Source: Rossellomorea marisflavi
Lineage (GTDB): Bacteria > Bacillota > Bacilli > Bacillales > Bacillaceae_B
Length of the DNA stretch: 64,000 bases
Assembly (NCBI RefSeq): GCF_001274775.1
Contig: NZ_LGUE01000004.1
Coordinates: forward strand, 666,163 to 730,162
Direction: 5' to 3'
Below, piece by piece: positions 24,371 to 33,314 of the stretch (within the stretch, counting starts at the first letter, position 1; each line of letters begins with the position of its first letter). The notes beneath the pieces are model-generated. The model searched no databases and was not told the origin of the DNA. It saw only the letters and a list, made by a program, of their open reading frames with translations. The position numbers were made by a program, and so were the translations under genes.

Positions 24371-24805
24371 TTACTCTCCCTGCCCATTCTTCAACACCAC
24401 CGTAAACATCCCAGTCATGTTCGGGGAATGATCCATGAAATCATACTTCTCGTAAAACGATTCTTTTCCACCGGATGCAAACAATCCGACAAATGCTTTA
24501 TCAGGCGCATGATCCTTCAAGTAGTCGACAAGGCTGCCCATGATCTCCTGCCCAAGGCCCTTCCCCTGATAATCAGGGTGCACGACGATATCCTGTATGT
24601 AAAAATAGATCGCTCCGTCCCCGATGATCCGCCCCATTCCGATTGCCTGTTCATGGTCCATGATGACAACAGAGAACAATGAGTTCTCCAGAGACGTTTC
24701 CGCTACATCGTAATTCATAAAATCCGTCCAGCCGACGGAATCACACAGACGTGTATATTCTTGCAAGGTGGGTGTGCGTTGTTCCAATTTGTATGTCTTC
24801 ACCAT
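24371..24805 (-). CDS. GNAT family N-acetyltransferase
   Basis: A 144-residue GNAT enzyme with motif A HPDYQGKGLGQEIMGSLVDYL, preceded by the strand AIYFYIQDIVV and followed by AFVGLFASGGKESFYEKYDF. The compact form matches the YitI/YvbK-like group that acetylates small amines or aminoglycoside-like substrates, an inference. GAGGAGGAAGA precedes ATG. Confidence 0.87.
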   Translation of the reverse strand: MVKTYKLEQRTPTLQEYTRLCDSVGWTDFMNYDVAETSLENSLFSVVIMDHEQAIGMGRIIGDGAIYFYIQDIVVHPDYQGKGLGQEIMGSLVDYLKDHAPDKAFVGLFASGGKESFYEKYDFMDHSPNMTGMFTVVLKNGQGE

Positions 24806-24860
24806 TCTTCCTCCTCACTTGCTCATCTATGTTATTCGACACATCCGCTCCGTATCCTTC

Positions 24861-25370
24861 TCACTCCCAAATGAGTCGATCAAATGCATACCCCAGGCTC
24901 ATGCCTGTCACTTTATTATCGACATGCACGAAGGATAACAGGAGATTGTTCTCATGATCTACGTACCCGATCTCTTGCATTCCCTGGTTTGAATCTGTAT
25001 ATGAAAAATAATTCTCACCATAGGCCGAAGTGACTTCATCCAGTGTTGAACCCAGACCGATATGAGCTGTCGTTGAACCCGTACCGCTTTCGATCACCCC
25101 GACAGCAAGGATTTCATCCGTCTCCTTATCCACACTTACATCAAGCTTTCCGTTTGTATACTGATTGTAATTCCTGTCGTATTCACCGTTTGATTCATAC
25201 CCCTTGAATCCCGACTCTTCCCGGAGAAAAGTGCCCACTTTCAGTCCACCGATGGATTCACCCGACAAATTGGTAGACTGGACTTCCTTCTTGGATTGCT
25301 CCAGGGTTTGGGTGCTGCAGGCTGACAGCATTAAGAGGAGGAACAAACATAAAGCTGATAACTTTTTCAT
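24861..25370 (-). CDS. lipoprotein of unknown function
   Basis: A 169-residue lipoprotein. Signal peptide with lipobox LSAC (Cys18). The mature part carries a GLKVGTF segment, a repeat-like GLGSTLDEVTSAYGENYFSYTDS and a C-terminal YAFDRLIWE. The G-x-T-x-x-E-V-x-x-x-Y-G pattern is common in small lipoproteins that detect ligand outside the cell, but no family can be named. It follows the zinc anti-sigma gene with a 70-base gap and might belong to that regulon. Confidence 0.7.
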   Translation of the reverse strand: MKKLSALCLFLLLMLSACSTQTLEQSKKEVQSTNLSGESIGGLKVGTFLREESGFKGYESNGEYDRNYNQYTNGKLDVSVDKETDEILAVGVIESGTGSTTAHIGLGSTLDEVTSAYGENYFSYTDSNQGMQEIGYVDHENNLLLSFVHVDNKVTGMSLGYAFDRLIWE

Positions 25371-25440
25371 ATAGGAACTCCCCGATCAAATTCTTTTCCT
25401 TAAAGCTATCACAAAAGTAAGTATTTTACATTATAAAACA

Positions 25441-26121
25441 TCATTCTTTCTTTCCATCAAACAGATCCCTCAATCTGATCTCCTCTGTTCGACCGTCATA
25501 ACTGACTGTGACCTTATCGTCATCCGTCAGTTTAATCTTCTTTCCGTCGTTGAGGATCAGGGTATCTTTGTCGGCGAATGTATACGTGACAGAAACCCCA
25601 TCTCTGAATTGATCAGAAATCTCACCATATGGAAGCCAAGACGGTGGCGGGATAAGATCCCAGCTTTCATAGATGATGATCTCATCTGTATAAGGCTGAT
25701 TCAGTTCATTTTGTATCGCAAGGAGGTAGCGGTCATCTTTTTTTGACTTAAAGGTCATGGTGATGCTTGACTGATCCTTCTGGATGGTGGTGTCAACATT
25801 CCCCTGATCCGCAATCCACATTGAGACAAACAGGATATGGTTCACCACTGCCAAAATCACGAACAAACCCAGCATGGATGCAATCACCACGATGATCCTC
25901 TTCTTATTCTTTGAACGTACCGTCTTGAGATAATCAATCTGCTTTCGTTCGGCGGTGCGCTGTTCCACCTGATGTTCCATGCCCTCTTCCTTCATGTCCT
26001 CCAGGTACTCCCTGCACTCAGGACATGATTCCATATGGGCCTCCATCAGTCGCCGGGTCTCATCACTCGTCAGATGTTCCAAATAGTTTGGCACAAGATC
26101 CTTGAATACCTCATGATTCAT
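25441..26121 (-). CDS. anti-sigma factor with zinc-finger (ZAS) domain
   Basis: A 226-residue membrane anti-sigma. The cytosolic ZAS domain holds His29, Cys33 and Cys36 (H-x3-C-x2-C), the zinc motif of the family; one helix follows at about residues 73-98; the outer domain is about 125 residues. Its start overlaps the sigma gene by 11 bases. It would bind and silence the ECF sigma until an envelope signal releases it. Confidence 0.85.
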   Translation of the reverse strand: MNHEVFKDLVPNYLEHLTSDETRRLMEAHMESCPECREYLEDMKEEGMEHQVEQRTAERKQIDYLKTVRSKNKKRIIVVIASMLGLFVILAVVNHILFVSMWIADQGNVDTTIQKDQSSITMTFKSKKDDRYLLAIQNELNQPYTDEIIIYESWDLIPPPSWLPYGEISDQFRDGVSVTYTFADKDTLILNDGKKIKLTDDDKVTVSYDGRTEEIRLRDLFDGKKE

Positions 26122-26608
26122 CTCGTTTCACTTCCTTTCTCATCTCTTGTTTCGCCCGATAAAAGGTGACGCGCGCCCAATTTTCCGATTCACCGAAGAC
26201 GGTCCCGATTTCCTTGAACGATAACTCTCCCAGAAGTCTGAGATAGAGGATTTCACGCTTCTTCTCATCCAGCCCCCGTACCCGCTTGAAGAATTCGACC
26301 TTTGCCTCTCCCTTCAGGAGTTCCTCCTCCACATGATGGAAGCCGGCCTCCTCCACTTTCAGCCGGTCTGCCAAGCGTATCCGCTTCTTCTCCCGGTTGA
26401 CTTCCTGAAGCCATACATTGCGGGCAATTGCGCATAACCAGGTCGACAACTTCGACTTGCCTTCATCAAACGAATCAAGCGACTTCATCGCTTGATAGAA
26501 TGTTTCCTGGGTCAATTCCTCCGCTGCATGGCTATTATGTGTCAGCGTCATGATGTACCGATAAATAAAACCTGCGTAGTTTCCGTAAATGTCCTCCCGT
26601 TCCACCAT
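26111..26608 (-). CDS. ECF-type RNA polymerase sigma factor
   Basis: A 165-residue ECF sigma: region 2 at residues 5-75 (NYAGFIYRYIMTLTHNSHAAEELTQETFYQAMKSLDSF), region 4 at 105-160 (LRLLGELSFKEIGTVFGESENWARVTFYRAKQEM). Of three in-frame ATGs, that at 26608 has the only good ribosome site (AAAGGGGGG). Pairs with the overlapping ZAS anti-sigma gene. TGTAACGAA about 45 bases upstream could be the -35 of an ECF promoter, but no clear -10 follows. Confidence 0.88.
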   Translation of the reverse strand: MVEREDIYGNYAGFIYRYIMTLTHNSHAAEELTQETFYQAMKSLDSFDEGKSKLSTWLCAIARNVWLQEVNREKKRIRLADRLKVEEAGFHHVEEELLKGEAKVEFFKRVRGLDEKKREILYLRLLGELSFKEIGTVFGESENWARVTFYRAKQEMRKEVKRDES

Positions 26609-26694
26609 GTCCCCCCTTTTTGCCTGCTCCTTCATGTATCCAAGATCACACCGATTCGTTACACATCTCGCTGAATTTTTTTCGCAAATAAAAA

Positions 26695-26717
26695 GAATCA
26701 CTCACTGGAGTGACTCT
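26695..26717 (-). terminator. terminator after the GNAT gene
   Basis: Stem AGTCACTC/GAGTGATT with loop CAGT, then TCTTTTTATTT on the minus strand. It separates the GNAT gene from the sigma/anti-sigma pair downstream. Confidence 0.78.
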
Positions 26718-26729
26718 CCTTCGTTCCAT

Positions 26730-27587
26730 TTATGTCACCCGTACCACGTAGTGCTCCATCCGGTGAACCATTTCGAATCCAGCTCTCCCATAAAGACGAA
26801 TGGCCTGGTCTTGTCCAGAATCCACCGTCATACTGACCGTTTGGATCCCAAGCTCGTCATGCAAAAATGCCAGGGCCGCCTTAGTCAGAGTCGTGCCGAT
26901 CCCTTGATGCCTTTCAGCCGGATCGACTGCGATGAATTCAATCGTTCCTTCATTATAAGTGGGGCTCCCCTTCACATAGGCGTATCCCTTTATTCCATCT
27001 TCCGATTCCACTGCGAACACTTTATGCTCGTGATCAAGGCGTTCGAGAATATCGAGACCGCTCATGTACGTTTCTGGAAACGCTTCGTCATGCAGCTTGA
27101 TGAAGGACGCATGCCTTTCCGGACTCAATTCGTCGATACTGGAATCAATCCTCACAACACTTTGCTTAGTGGCATGCATGATTAAGTGATGACTTCCCTT
27201 ACAGGCTCCAACCTTATTCATAAAATTCCTCGCCAGGGTATTCTGTTCATTATAGAACCCATGGTAGGTGTGGACCTTGTCACCTAACCGCGTTGTAAGG
27301 TCCTCCCACAGTTCCAAAGCAAGCTCAGCTGGCTGCCCCTCTTTTAAAAACGGACCCCAAAGCTCCGCTGTTCCGTCCCCCAGATCGACATCTGCACCCA
27401 GCACTCCAATGATGACGTCGTTTTCATGTATGACAGTAATGGATTCTCCTGCCGGCAGGTCTGAGAATTCATGAGAAAGCGTGTGGAAGATCTCTTCCTG
27501 CATATCCCCACAATAGCCGACGTGATGTTCAACCTTTTGGTTGGAAAGAGCGATGAAAGTAGAGAGAGTATCGAAGTTGAGTGGCAT
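26730..27587 (-). CDS. double-domain GNAT acetyltransferase
   Basis: A 285-residue protein made of two GNAT-like halves. Only the C-terminal half (residues 145-285) keeps motif A, VDPAERHQGIGTTLTKAALAFL, and the closing QAIRLYGRAGFEMVHRMEHY; the N-terminal half (VGYCGDMQEEIF, ENDVIIGVLGADV) has lost it and may bind the acceptor. TAAGGAGG precedes ATG. Substrate unknown. Confidence 0.83.
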   Translation of the reverse strand: MPLNFDTLSTFIALSNQKVEHHVGYCGDMQEEIFHTLSHEFSDLPAGESITVIHENDVIIGVLGADVDLGDGTAELWGPFLKEGQPAELALELWEDLTTRLGDKVHTYHGFYNEQNTLARNFMNKVGACKGSHHLIMHATKQSVVRIDSSIDELSPERHASFIKLHDEAFPETYMSGLDILERLDHEHKVFAVESEDGIKGYAYVKGSPTYNEGTIEFIAVDPAERHQGIGTTLTKAALAFLHDELGIQTVSMTVDSGQDQAIRLYGRAGFEMVHRMEHYVVRVT

Positions 27588-27661
27588 AGTAGAGCCTCCT
27601 TACGCTAAAATCCCTTTCACACAAGATTCGACATCCGCTTCCATATTCCTCCACAAATCGT

Positions 27662-28090
27662 TCAAATCTCTTTCCTGAATGAATAACTCCGCCTTGTATA
27701 TCCCATTCTCTCTTCATAAAAACGGTGAGCATCCTTCCTCGCCACACCTGATTCCAGCGCCACCAGCACGGCACCTTGTTCACGCCCATACTCATGGATG
27801 GAGGTGAGCAGTCTCTCTCCGTAGCCGTGTGACCGGTGATGGGGACTGGTGACCAGGTCATAAATGAACACGTGACGACCATTATACAAATTGGTGCAAA
27901 GCCTGATTCCTGCAAGAGAAACCAGTTCACCTTCTGCATAGAGGCCGAATAGCTGATAGCCCTCCTGGGTCATGACCTGTCTAAGACTCAGATAGCTCTC
28001 TAGCGATAGATTGGTCCGCAATGCCTTCATCACCTCAAATGATTGCGTCCATTCTTCCAGAGTGTGAAGTTCCCTTATGTTGATATCCAT
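27662..28090 (-). CDS. GNAT family N-acetyltransferase
   Basis: A 142-residue GNAT enzyme with motif A SPHHRSHGYGERLLTSIHEYG and the strand HVFIYDLVT before it; the end reads HRFYEERMGYTRRSYSFRK. GAAGGAGGAAC before ATG at 28090 decides the start. It overlaps the 3' end of the EamA gene by 16 bases, so the two are one operon under the divergent MocR regulator. This suggests it acetylates the compound that the transporter exports, an inference. Confidence 0.85.
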   Translation of the reverse strand: MDINIRELHTLEEWTQSFEVMKALRTNLSLESYLSLRQVMTQEGYQLFGLYAEGELVSLAGIRLCTNLYNGRHVFIYDLVTSPHHRSHGYGERLLTSIHEYGREQGAVLVALESGVARKDAHRFYEERMGYTRRSYSFRKEI

Positions 28091-28971
28091 GTTTGTTCCT
28101 CCTTCATCTGTTTTTCTTTTAACGCCATAAAGGCACCTGCACATGACAAACTGCATCCGATCACAAGGTACGGGGTCAGGGGAGATTCACCGATCATGAC
28201 CGATGCAATCCCTCCAATCGCAGGAAACAGGGCCACCATGTATCCGCTTCTCGCCCCGCCGATCTCCTTGACCAGTTTCAAATAAAACAGCCAGGCAAAG
28301 AATGACGCGCATACGGATAGGTACAGAAGTGCAGACCAATAGTGAATGGAGGGCGGCAGGGATAAGGGAACCCCTTTGCCCCATACAAATCCTCCTATCA
28401 CGACGCATGCCACAAGGAACCCGAACGCATTGGTGTAGACCGGATCGACTCCCCTGTCGGCATTGATGGCAGAGCACACATCGCCGATGGATGTGATGAT
28501 GGTCCCTGCAAGAGCGAGCCCCAAGCCACTCATCGACAGGGATTCCGGATGGTGGACAAGCGTCGGATACAACAGGACGAACACCGCCCCGATCCCCATT
28601 GCGCCACCCACGGCAATCCGACCCGATACAGATTCCCTCCCAACAATGGCAAGAGCCAGTGGAGTGAATACGACCTTCAGGGAGAAGATCATCGTCACTA
28701 CGGCCGCGGAGCTTTGCAGCGTTCCATAGTAAAGACAAAGATAGCTCAGGGCAAAATTGCACACCCCGAACAGCAGGACCGTCACCCTGCGCCCATCTCC
28801 CAACGGTTTATCCGGCCTTCTCCATAGAAGAAGGGCTCCGAACAACAGACTGGTAAGTGCCAGCCGATAAAACAGCGATAGCTCCGGCGCGACAAGGTCC
28901 CCCTGGATCTTGACAGCGATGAAATTCAATCCCCACACCAACGTACAAAACCAATAATACATTCGAATCAT
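28075..28971 (-). CDS. EamA/DMT family transporter
   Basis: A 298-residue transporter with ten predicted helices in two EamA repeats (first about residues 5-135, second 150-285), as in drug/metabolite exporters such as YdcZ or RhtA-like proteins. GGAGGATATCT precedes ATG. It is divergent from a MocR regulator, a common arrangement for amino-acid or vitamin exporters. Likely exports an amino acid, polyamine or similar small molecule; the substrate is not visible in the sequence. Confidence 0.88.
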   Translation of the reverse strand: MIRMYYWFCTLVWGLNFIAVKIQGDLVAPELSLFYRLALTSLLFGALLLWRRPDKPLGDGRRVTVLLFGVCNFALSYLCLYYGTLQSSAAVVTMIFSLKVVFTPLALAIVGRESVSGRIAVGGAMGIGAVFVLLYPTLVHHPESLSMSGLGLALAGTIITSIGDVCSAINADRGVDPVYTNAFGFLVACVVIGGFVWGKGVPLSLPPSIHYWSALLYLSVCASFFAWLFYLKLVKEIGGARSGYMVALFPAIGGIASVMIGESPLTPYLVIGCSLSCAGAFMALKEKQMKEEQTWIST

Positions 28972-29008
28972 AGATATCCTCCTCTTACACCCCCATTATC
29001 CAAAACAT

Positions 29009-29053
29009 CTGTCATTTCAAAAAGATACAGTTTACACTAAACGTAAATGACAG
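29009..29053. promoter_or_regulatory. inverted repeat in the EamA-MocR divergent promoter
   Basis: CTGTCATTT (29009-29017) and AAATGACAG (29045-29053) are exact complements with centres 36 bases apart. Between them lies a second inverted repeat, GTTTA-CAC-TAAAC. MocR proteins often bind such paired sites over divergent promoters. Confidence 0.65.
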
Positions 29054-29068
29054 ATTAGGAGACTCCTC

Positions 29069-30469
29069 ATGGCCGAATTGATTTTTCCCATTGACCGAAA
29101 TAGCCAGATTCCCATGTATCATCAGGTATATCAGTATATCCGCACGCAGATCGCCTCAGGAAAACTTCCCCACGGAACGAGGCTTCCCTCCATCAGGGAG
29201 CTTGCCCGTCAGCTTGGTGTGAGCCGGAACACCACGCAGCTCGCTTATGATCAGCTTCTTTCAGAGGGATACCTGCGCAGTGAACATAAAAAAGGCTTCT
29301 TTGTGGAAGCCAAAATATCAGATAGCGTATTTGCCTATGAACGGACTCCGGATACTGCTGACCCTGTGGTTCCAACCAACAGGCACCACATCGACTTCCG
29401 TACCGGGACGGTGGATCAGGATAGCTTTCCCCTCGCCAAGTGGCGGCGCCATTCCAATAAAATCATGAATGACCCTTCCCTGTACTCCTATGGCGACAAG
29501 CAGGGGGATACGGAACTCAGACGGGAACTGGAGAACTATCTTTTTCAATCACGGGGCGTGCAGGCATCTGCGGACCAGATCATCATCGGCGCAGGCACGA
29601 AGTCATTGCTCCTCATGCTTCTCCTGATGTTGAGGTCCCACCATGTGATTGCCGTGGAGGATCCAGGATACGACCTGTCCAGAAAGCTCTTCATCCTCAT
29701 GGGGTTTGAGGTTCATCCGACCCCAGTCACATCGTCAGGCATCCATACAGAGGAACTCAGGCAATCACCAGCCACCCTTCTCTATACCACACCGACCCAC
29801 CACTACCCGACAGGCGTGACCATGCCCGTGAATCAGAGGCTCGATCTCCTCCGCTCGGCACATGAGGTCGATGGCTACATCATCGAGGATGACTACGACA
29901 GCGAATTCCGCTACATCCACCAGCCTGTCCCCTCTCTTCAAAGCATGGACCATAGCGGACGCACCATCTTCATGGGAACCTTCTCAAAAGCTCTTCTTCC
30001 CTCGATCAGGATCAGCTATATGGTCCTGCCGCCAAGCTTGCTGGCGCTGTACCGGGAAAACGCAGGGCTATTTGAACAATCCGCTTCCCCCATCCACCAG
30101 AAGACGCTGGCCCGTTTCATGAAGGATGGACACTGGTATCCACATCTCCGCAAATTGAAGGCTTTATATCGAAATAGGATGAACATATTGGTGAGGGAGC
30201 TTCGACAGGCGTTCCAAACCGATATTTATATCAAGGGCGAGCATTCGGGGATCTTTGTGGTGGTTGAAGTCAAGACCGACCAGACCGAGGTGGAATTGAT
30301 TGAAAAAGCGAGCAACCATGGCGTGGGCGTATATGGATGTTCGAAGTATTTTGTGGAGGCACAGCCCCGGTACCCTCACCTGCAACTTGGGCTGGGGAAG
30401 CTGACGGAGGAGGAGATTGTGGAGGGAGTGGCGCGGTTGAGTCGGGCGTGGGAAAGGCCACCAGAATAA
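29069..30469 (+). CDS. MocR/GabR family regulator (GntR-aminotransferase fusion)
   Basis: A 466-residue fusion: GntR winged helix at residues 5-75 (YRHQVYQYIR-like start, LPSIRELARQLGVSRNTTQLAY), linker, then a fold-type I PLP aminotransferase domain (110-460) with EDDYDSEF and the PLP Lys307 in GTFSKALLPS. Such proteins sense amines or PLP through external aldimine formation. It most likely controls the divergent EamA-GNAT operon. TTAGGAGAC precedes ATG. Ends in a strong hairpin. Confidence 0.92.
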   Translation: MAELIFPIDRNSQIPMYHQVYQYIRTQIASGKLPHGTRLPSIRELARQLGVSRNTTQLAYDQLLSEGYLRSEHKKGFFVEAKISDSVFAYERTPDTADPVVPTNRHHIDFRTGTVDQDSFPLAKWRRHSNKIMNDPSLYSYGDKQGDTELRRELENYLFQSRGVQASADQIIIGAGTKSLLLMLLLMLRSHHVIAVEDPGYDLSRKLFILMGFEVHPTPVTSSGIHTEELRQSPATLLYTTPTHHYPTGVTMPVNQRLDLLRSAHEVDGYIIEDDYDSEFRYIHQPVPSLQSMDHSGRTIFMGTFSKALLPSIRISYMVLPPSLLALYRENAGLFEQSASPIHQKTLARFMKDGHWYPHLRKLKALYRNRMNILVRELRQAFQTDIYIKGEHSGIFVVVEVKTDQTEVELIEKASNHGVGVYGCSKYFVEAQPRYPHLQLGLGKLTEEEIVEGVARLSRAWERPPE

Positions 30470-30502
30470 GAAGAACCGCTTGAGCTTTTTCTCCATACAA
30501 AG

Positions 30503-30534
30503 AGGTTCTATCTCTACTTTTAGAGATAGAACCT
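30503..30534. terminator. terminator of the MocR gene
   Basis: Thirteen-base stem AGGTTCTATCTCT/AGAGATAGAACCT followed by TTTTTGT on the plus strand. Confidence 0.88.
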
Positions 30535-30561
30535 TTTTGTACTATGTCTCCGATTAGGAAA

Positions 30562-31215
30562 TTAGTTCTTAAGATTTGGTCCTCCCGTGGGAGAGATTTC
30601 CTCTCCTTTTTCCCCGGCAACAAAGGGTCTGGGATCAATCGTTCCCCCACTCTCTTCATAGGTCATGAGGTCAGTATATTTCCGAATCACTATGATTTCT
30701 TGTTCCTCCTCTGTTACGGTATTCATCCCCCTACTATCTTTGATGCGTTCTCCAGATGAGCCAAGGAGCTCCTGCACTTTCTTATTTTGGTTACGTGGAT
30801 CAATGATGGCTTCCAACCGGAACCTTTCATCGAGTTCAGGAACGCTTCGCAAAAAGACGACGGGGCCAAATTGCCCCTGACTATCCACTTCTACTTCTTC
30901 TTTTTCCTTTACTTCATCTGTAGGTTCCGCACCTCCATTCACAATACTCATATAATTGTCCTTAGAATCGAAAGGTCTCAGCTGTATAGTCACGATGGTC
31001 CCTTCCGGAAGTGTGGTTTCCCCCCGGATGATCATTCTTCGGGTAAGCAGCATCAATGTAGGATTAAGGTCCACCATCACCGCTTTCGGCTTACGCACTT
31101 CATTGCTCTTAGGTCCCTTCTCCTTCAGCCCCTCAAACGCCACCACCCTGCATCCTGCCAAAACAACAAGCATACACAGTATGAGAATCGTTAAAACCAG
31201 CCGTTTACTTCTCAT
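30562..31215 (-). CDS. lipoprotein of unknown function
   Basis: A 217-residue lipoprotein. Signal peptide with lipobox LAGC (Cys about 22). The mature part has a beta-rich LEGTIVTIQL-like region and an acidic EVKEKEEVEVDSQGQFGPVVF stretch of the kind found in surface beta-sandwich domains. No family recognised. Two adjacent ATGs (31218 and 31215) compete; the second is better spaced from GGTGGG. Confidence 0.7.
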   Translation of the reverse strand: MRSKRLVLTILILCMLVVLAGCRVVAFEGLKEKGPKSNEVRKPKAVMVDLNPTLMLLTRRMIIRGETTLPEGTIVTIQLRPFDSKDNYMSIVNGGAEPTDEVKEKEEVEVDSQGQFGPVVFLRSVPELDERFRLEAIIDPRNQNKKVQELLGSSGERIKDSRGMNTVTEEEQEIIVIRKYTDLMTYEESGGTIDPRPFVAGEKGEEISPTGGPNLKN

Positions 31216-31366
31216 CATTTCCCACCTTTTCGAGGAATCTGGAATCATTTATGAAAAAATATCTATAAACAATTTCCTAAATTACAATTTAATGGTAGTA
31301 TGTTACCAAAAGATTGTCAATTAAATTCAGAATGTTTTGATTACAAAAAAAGATAAGGGGGAAATG

Positions 31367-32251
31367 ATGAAAAAGATATCGTCAGGGCTTCTCTACACCT
31401 TTTTTATTTTCATAGGTTTCTTGTTGGTCAGCAGTGCGAGTGCCATGTTGCAGTATGACCATGAACTGGTGATTAATCTGGACAACTTCGTTTTGTCCAT
31501 GAAGTCGACGCTCACGCAGATCGGGGACTTCTCGACTCTCCGCATCCCTTTGGGGGAATCCGATAGAACGTATCCTGTAACGGAAGTGTTTGCCGAGTCT
31601 TACGGGTACTCCTTCCTGATTTTGCTTGGTGCCTTTCTTTTGGCGATTGTCGTCGCCATTGTACTCAGCTACTGCTTCATGTTGCTTCCGCGGAAGGCGG
31701 GCCGGATCGTCAGCCGTTTTCTGGATGGACTTGATGCCTTGCCGGATGTGTTCATCGTCGTCCTGCTTCAGCTCTTCATCATCTGGCTCTTCAAGAATAC
31801 CGGATTTCTTCTCTTCGATATCTACACCCTCGGGGAGGACAAGATTTATGTTTTGCCCATCGTCTGTCTCGCCGTTTTGCCTGTAACCTACCTCATCAAG
31901 AACTTCATCTTCCAGCTGCGGGAGGAAGAGTCCAAGCCGTATATCGAATTCTCGTATTCCAAAGGATTCTCAAAGTCTTATACGCTATGGGTTCATCTCT
32001 TCCGGAACGTATGGGTCCATTTCTTCTATCACTCCAAGCCTGTGTTCCTACTCATGCTCTCGAATCTATTGATCATCGAACTCATGTTCAACATCCATGG
32101 CTTCATGAAAGCCCTGCTGTTTGCTTCCACTGCTTCTCCCCCTGCCTTCCTGGTGGGGATGGTCCTGCTTGTCCTGCCGTTCTACGCAATTTATGCAATC
32201 GTCTCACTTTGTTTGAAAACCTGGTTAAAGGAGGGGACGACTGTTGAATAA
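31367..32251 (+). CDS. ABC transporter permease, OppB/DppB-like
   Basis: A 294-residue permease with six predicted helices and a large outer loop after helix 1. The EAA region reads YIEFSYSKGFSKSYTLWVHLFRNVW, and the C-terminal part has the family's GMVLLVLPFYAIYAI. It pairs with the next gene, which overlaps it by eight bases. No binding protein or ATPase is adjacent, which is unusual for peptide-type importers. AAGGGGGAA precedes ATG. Confidence 0.8.
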   Translation: MKKISSGLLYTFFIFIGFLLVSSASAMLQYDHELVINLDNFVLSMKSTLTQIGDFSTLRIPLGESDRTYPVTEVFAESYGYSFLILLGAFLLAIVVAIVLSYCFMLLPRKAGRIVSRFLDGLDALPDVFIVVLLQLFIIWLFKNTGFLLFDIYTLGEDKIYVLPIVCLAVLPVTYLIKNFIFQLREEESKPYIEFSYSKGFSKSYTLWVHLFRNVWVHFFYHSKPVFLLMLSNLLIIELMFNIHGFMKALLFASTASPPAFLVGMVLLVLPFYAIYAIVSLCLKTWLKEGTTVE

Positions 32252-33269
32252 AAAATGGATACTCGGTCTCTACCTGCCGCTTTCCGTTATCGCCCTCCTC
32301 ATACTGGCCAGTTTCCTCCTGCCTATCTTCAATCCAGGGTTCGACGAGGACACGGTGAAATACTTGAAGGATGCTTCAGGGAAGATTTATGCTGCTCCAC
32401 CCTACTCACCGCTTGAAATGCCACCGCTCGGAAGTGAAAAAACCGGCCTGAACCTGTTCTGGCTCCTCATTGCCGGTGCAAAATACACCATCCTGGCGAC
32501 CATCGCCATCGCGTTCCTCCGGATGGTCTTCGGTTTCATATCAGGGCTGATTTACACCTTCCTTCCAAAAGTCGTGGTCAAACATGTGAAAGGACTTGCC
32601 GAAGTGTTCCAATTCATCCCGCTCGTCATCATCGTGTATGCCCTTCTGCACTACGTGGATCAGGCGTATCAGTCGGCGGCACTTGAGTCCAACACCTATA
32701 TCATCATCCAGGTCATCGCCATCGCGATCGTCATCATCCCATCCCTCGGCATCTATATGGGGGAAGAAATGAAGCTGTTCATGCACAACGAATTCATCGA
32801 GGCATCCCGGACACTCGGAGGGACCAACCGGCACCTGATTCGGACCCATCTGTGGCCTCAGTTCCTGCGGCACTCCATCGTGCTGTTCTCAGAGCAGATC
32901 TCCCAGACCCTTGCCCTGCTCATCCAGCTCGGCATTCTGACCCTGACCCTGGGCGGACTCCGGTATCTACCGGGAGGAGAAGACTCCGACCCGCTCTACT
33001 TCAACGTCAATTATGAATGGGCATCCATGATCAGCATGAACACCAACGCCATCTTCGTCACCCCGTGGCTCCTGGTGGCACCACTCCTCTTCTTTGCGAT
33101 CCTGATCTTCCTATTCAACACGATCAGCTCGAACCTGAAAAGGATGCTTCTCGAAACGAATGAAGAAAGGAAAGGAAGGAAGAAGAAAGTAGACAAACGT
33201 GTCAAACCAGGCAAAACCTATTCTCAGCAGGATTTTGATATGATCCGGCTTGAAAAAAAGAGCGGGTAA
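32244..33269 (+). CDS. ABC transporter permease, OppC/DppC-like
   Basis: A 341-residue permease with a TTG start behind GGAGGGG, overlapping the previous gene. It has an N-terminal helix, an outer domain, five further helices and a classical EAA loop, FIEASRTLGGTNRHLIRTHLWPQFLRH, which docks on the ATPase. The C-terminus is a long basic tail (KKKVDKRVKPGKT). With the preceding gene it would form the membrane channel of a peptide or nickel-type transporter whose other parts lie elsewhere. Confidence 0.83.
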   Translation: MNKKWILGLYLPLSVIALLILASFLLPIFNPGFDEDTVKYLKDASGKIYAAPPYSPLEMPPLGSEKTGLNLFWLLIAGAKYTILATIAIAFLRMVFGFISGLIYTFLPKVVVKHVKGLAEVFQFIPLVIIVYALLHYVDQAYQSAALESNTYIIIQVIAIAIVIIPSLGIYMGEEMKLFMHNEFIEASRTLGGTNRHLIRTHLWPQFLRHSIVLFSEQISQTLALLIQLGILTLTLGGLRYLPGGEDSDPLYFNVNYEWASMISMNTNAIFVTPWLLVAPLLFFAILIFLFNTISSNLKRMLLETNEERKGRKKKVDKRVKPGKTYSQQDFDMIRLEKKSG

Positions 33270-33274
33270 AAACA

Positions 33275-33306
33275 GAACCCCTGAGGCTCCAATGCCCCAG
33301 GGGTTC
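33275..33306 (+). terminator. terminator after the permease pair
   Basis: Nine-base stem GAACCCCTG/CAGGGGTTC closing a 14-base loop; the plus side continues CTTACATTT. Confidence 0.7.
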
Positions 33307-33314
33307 CTTACATT

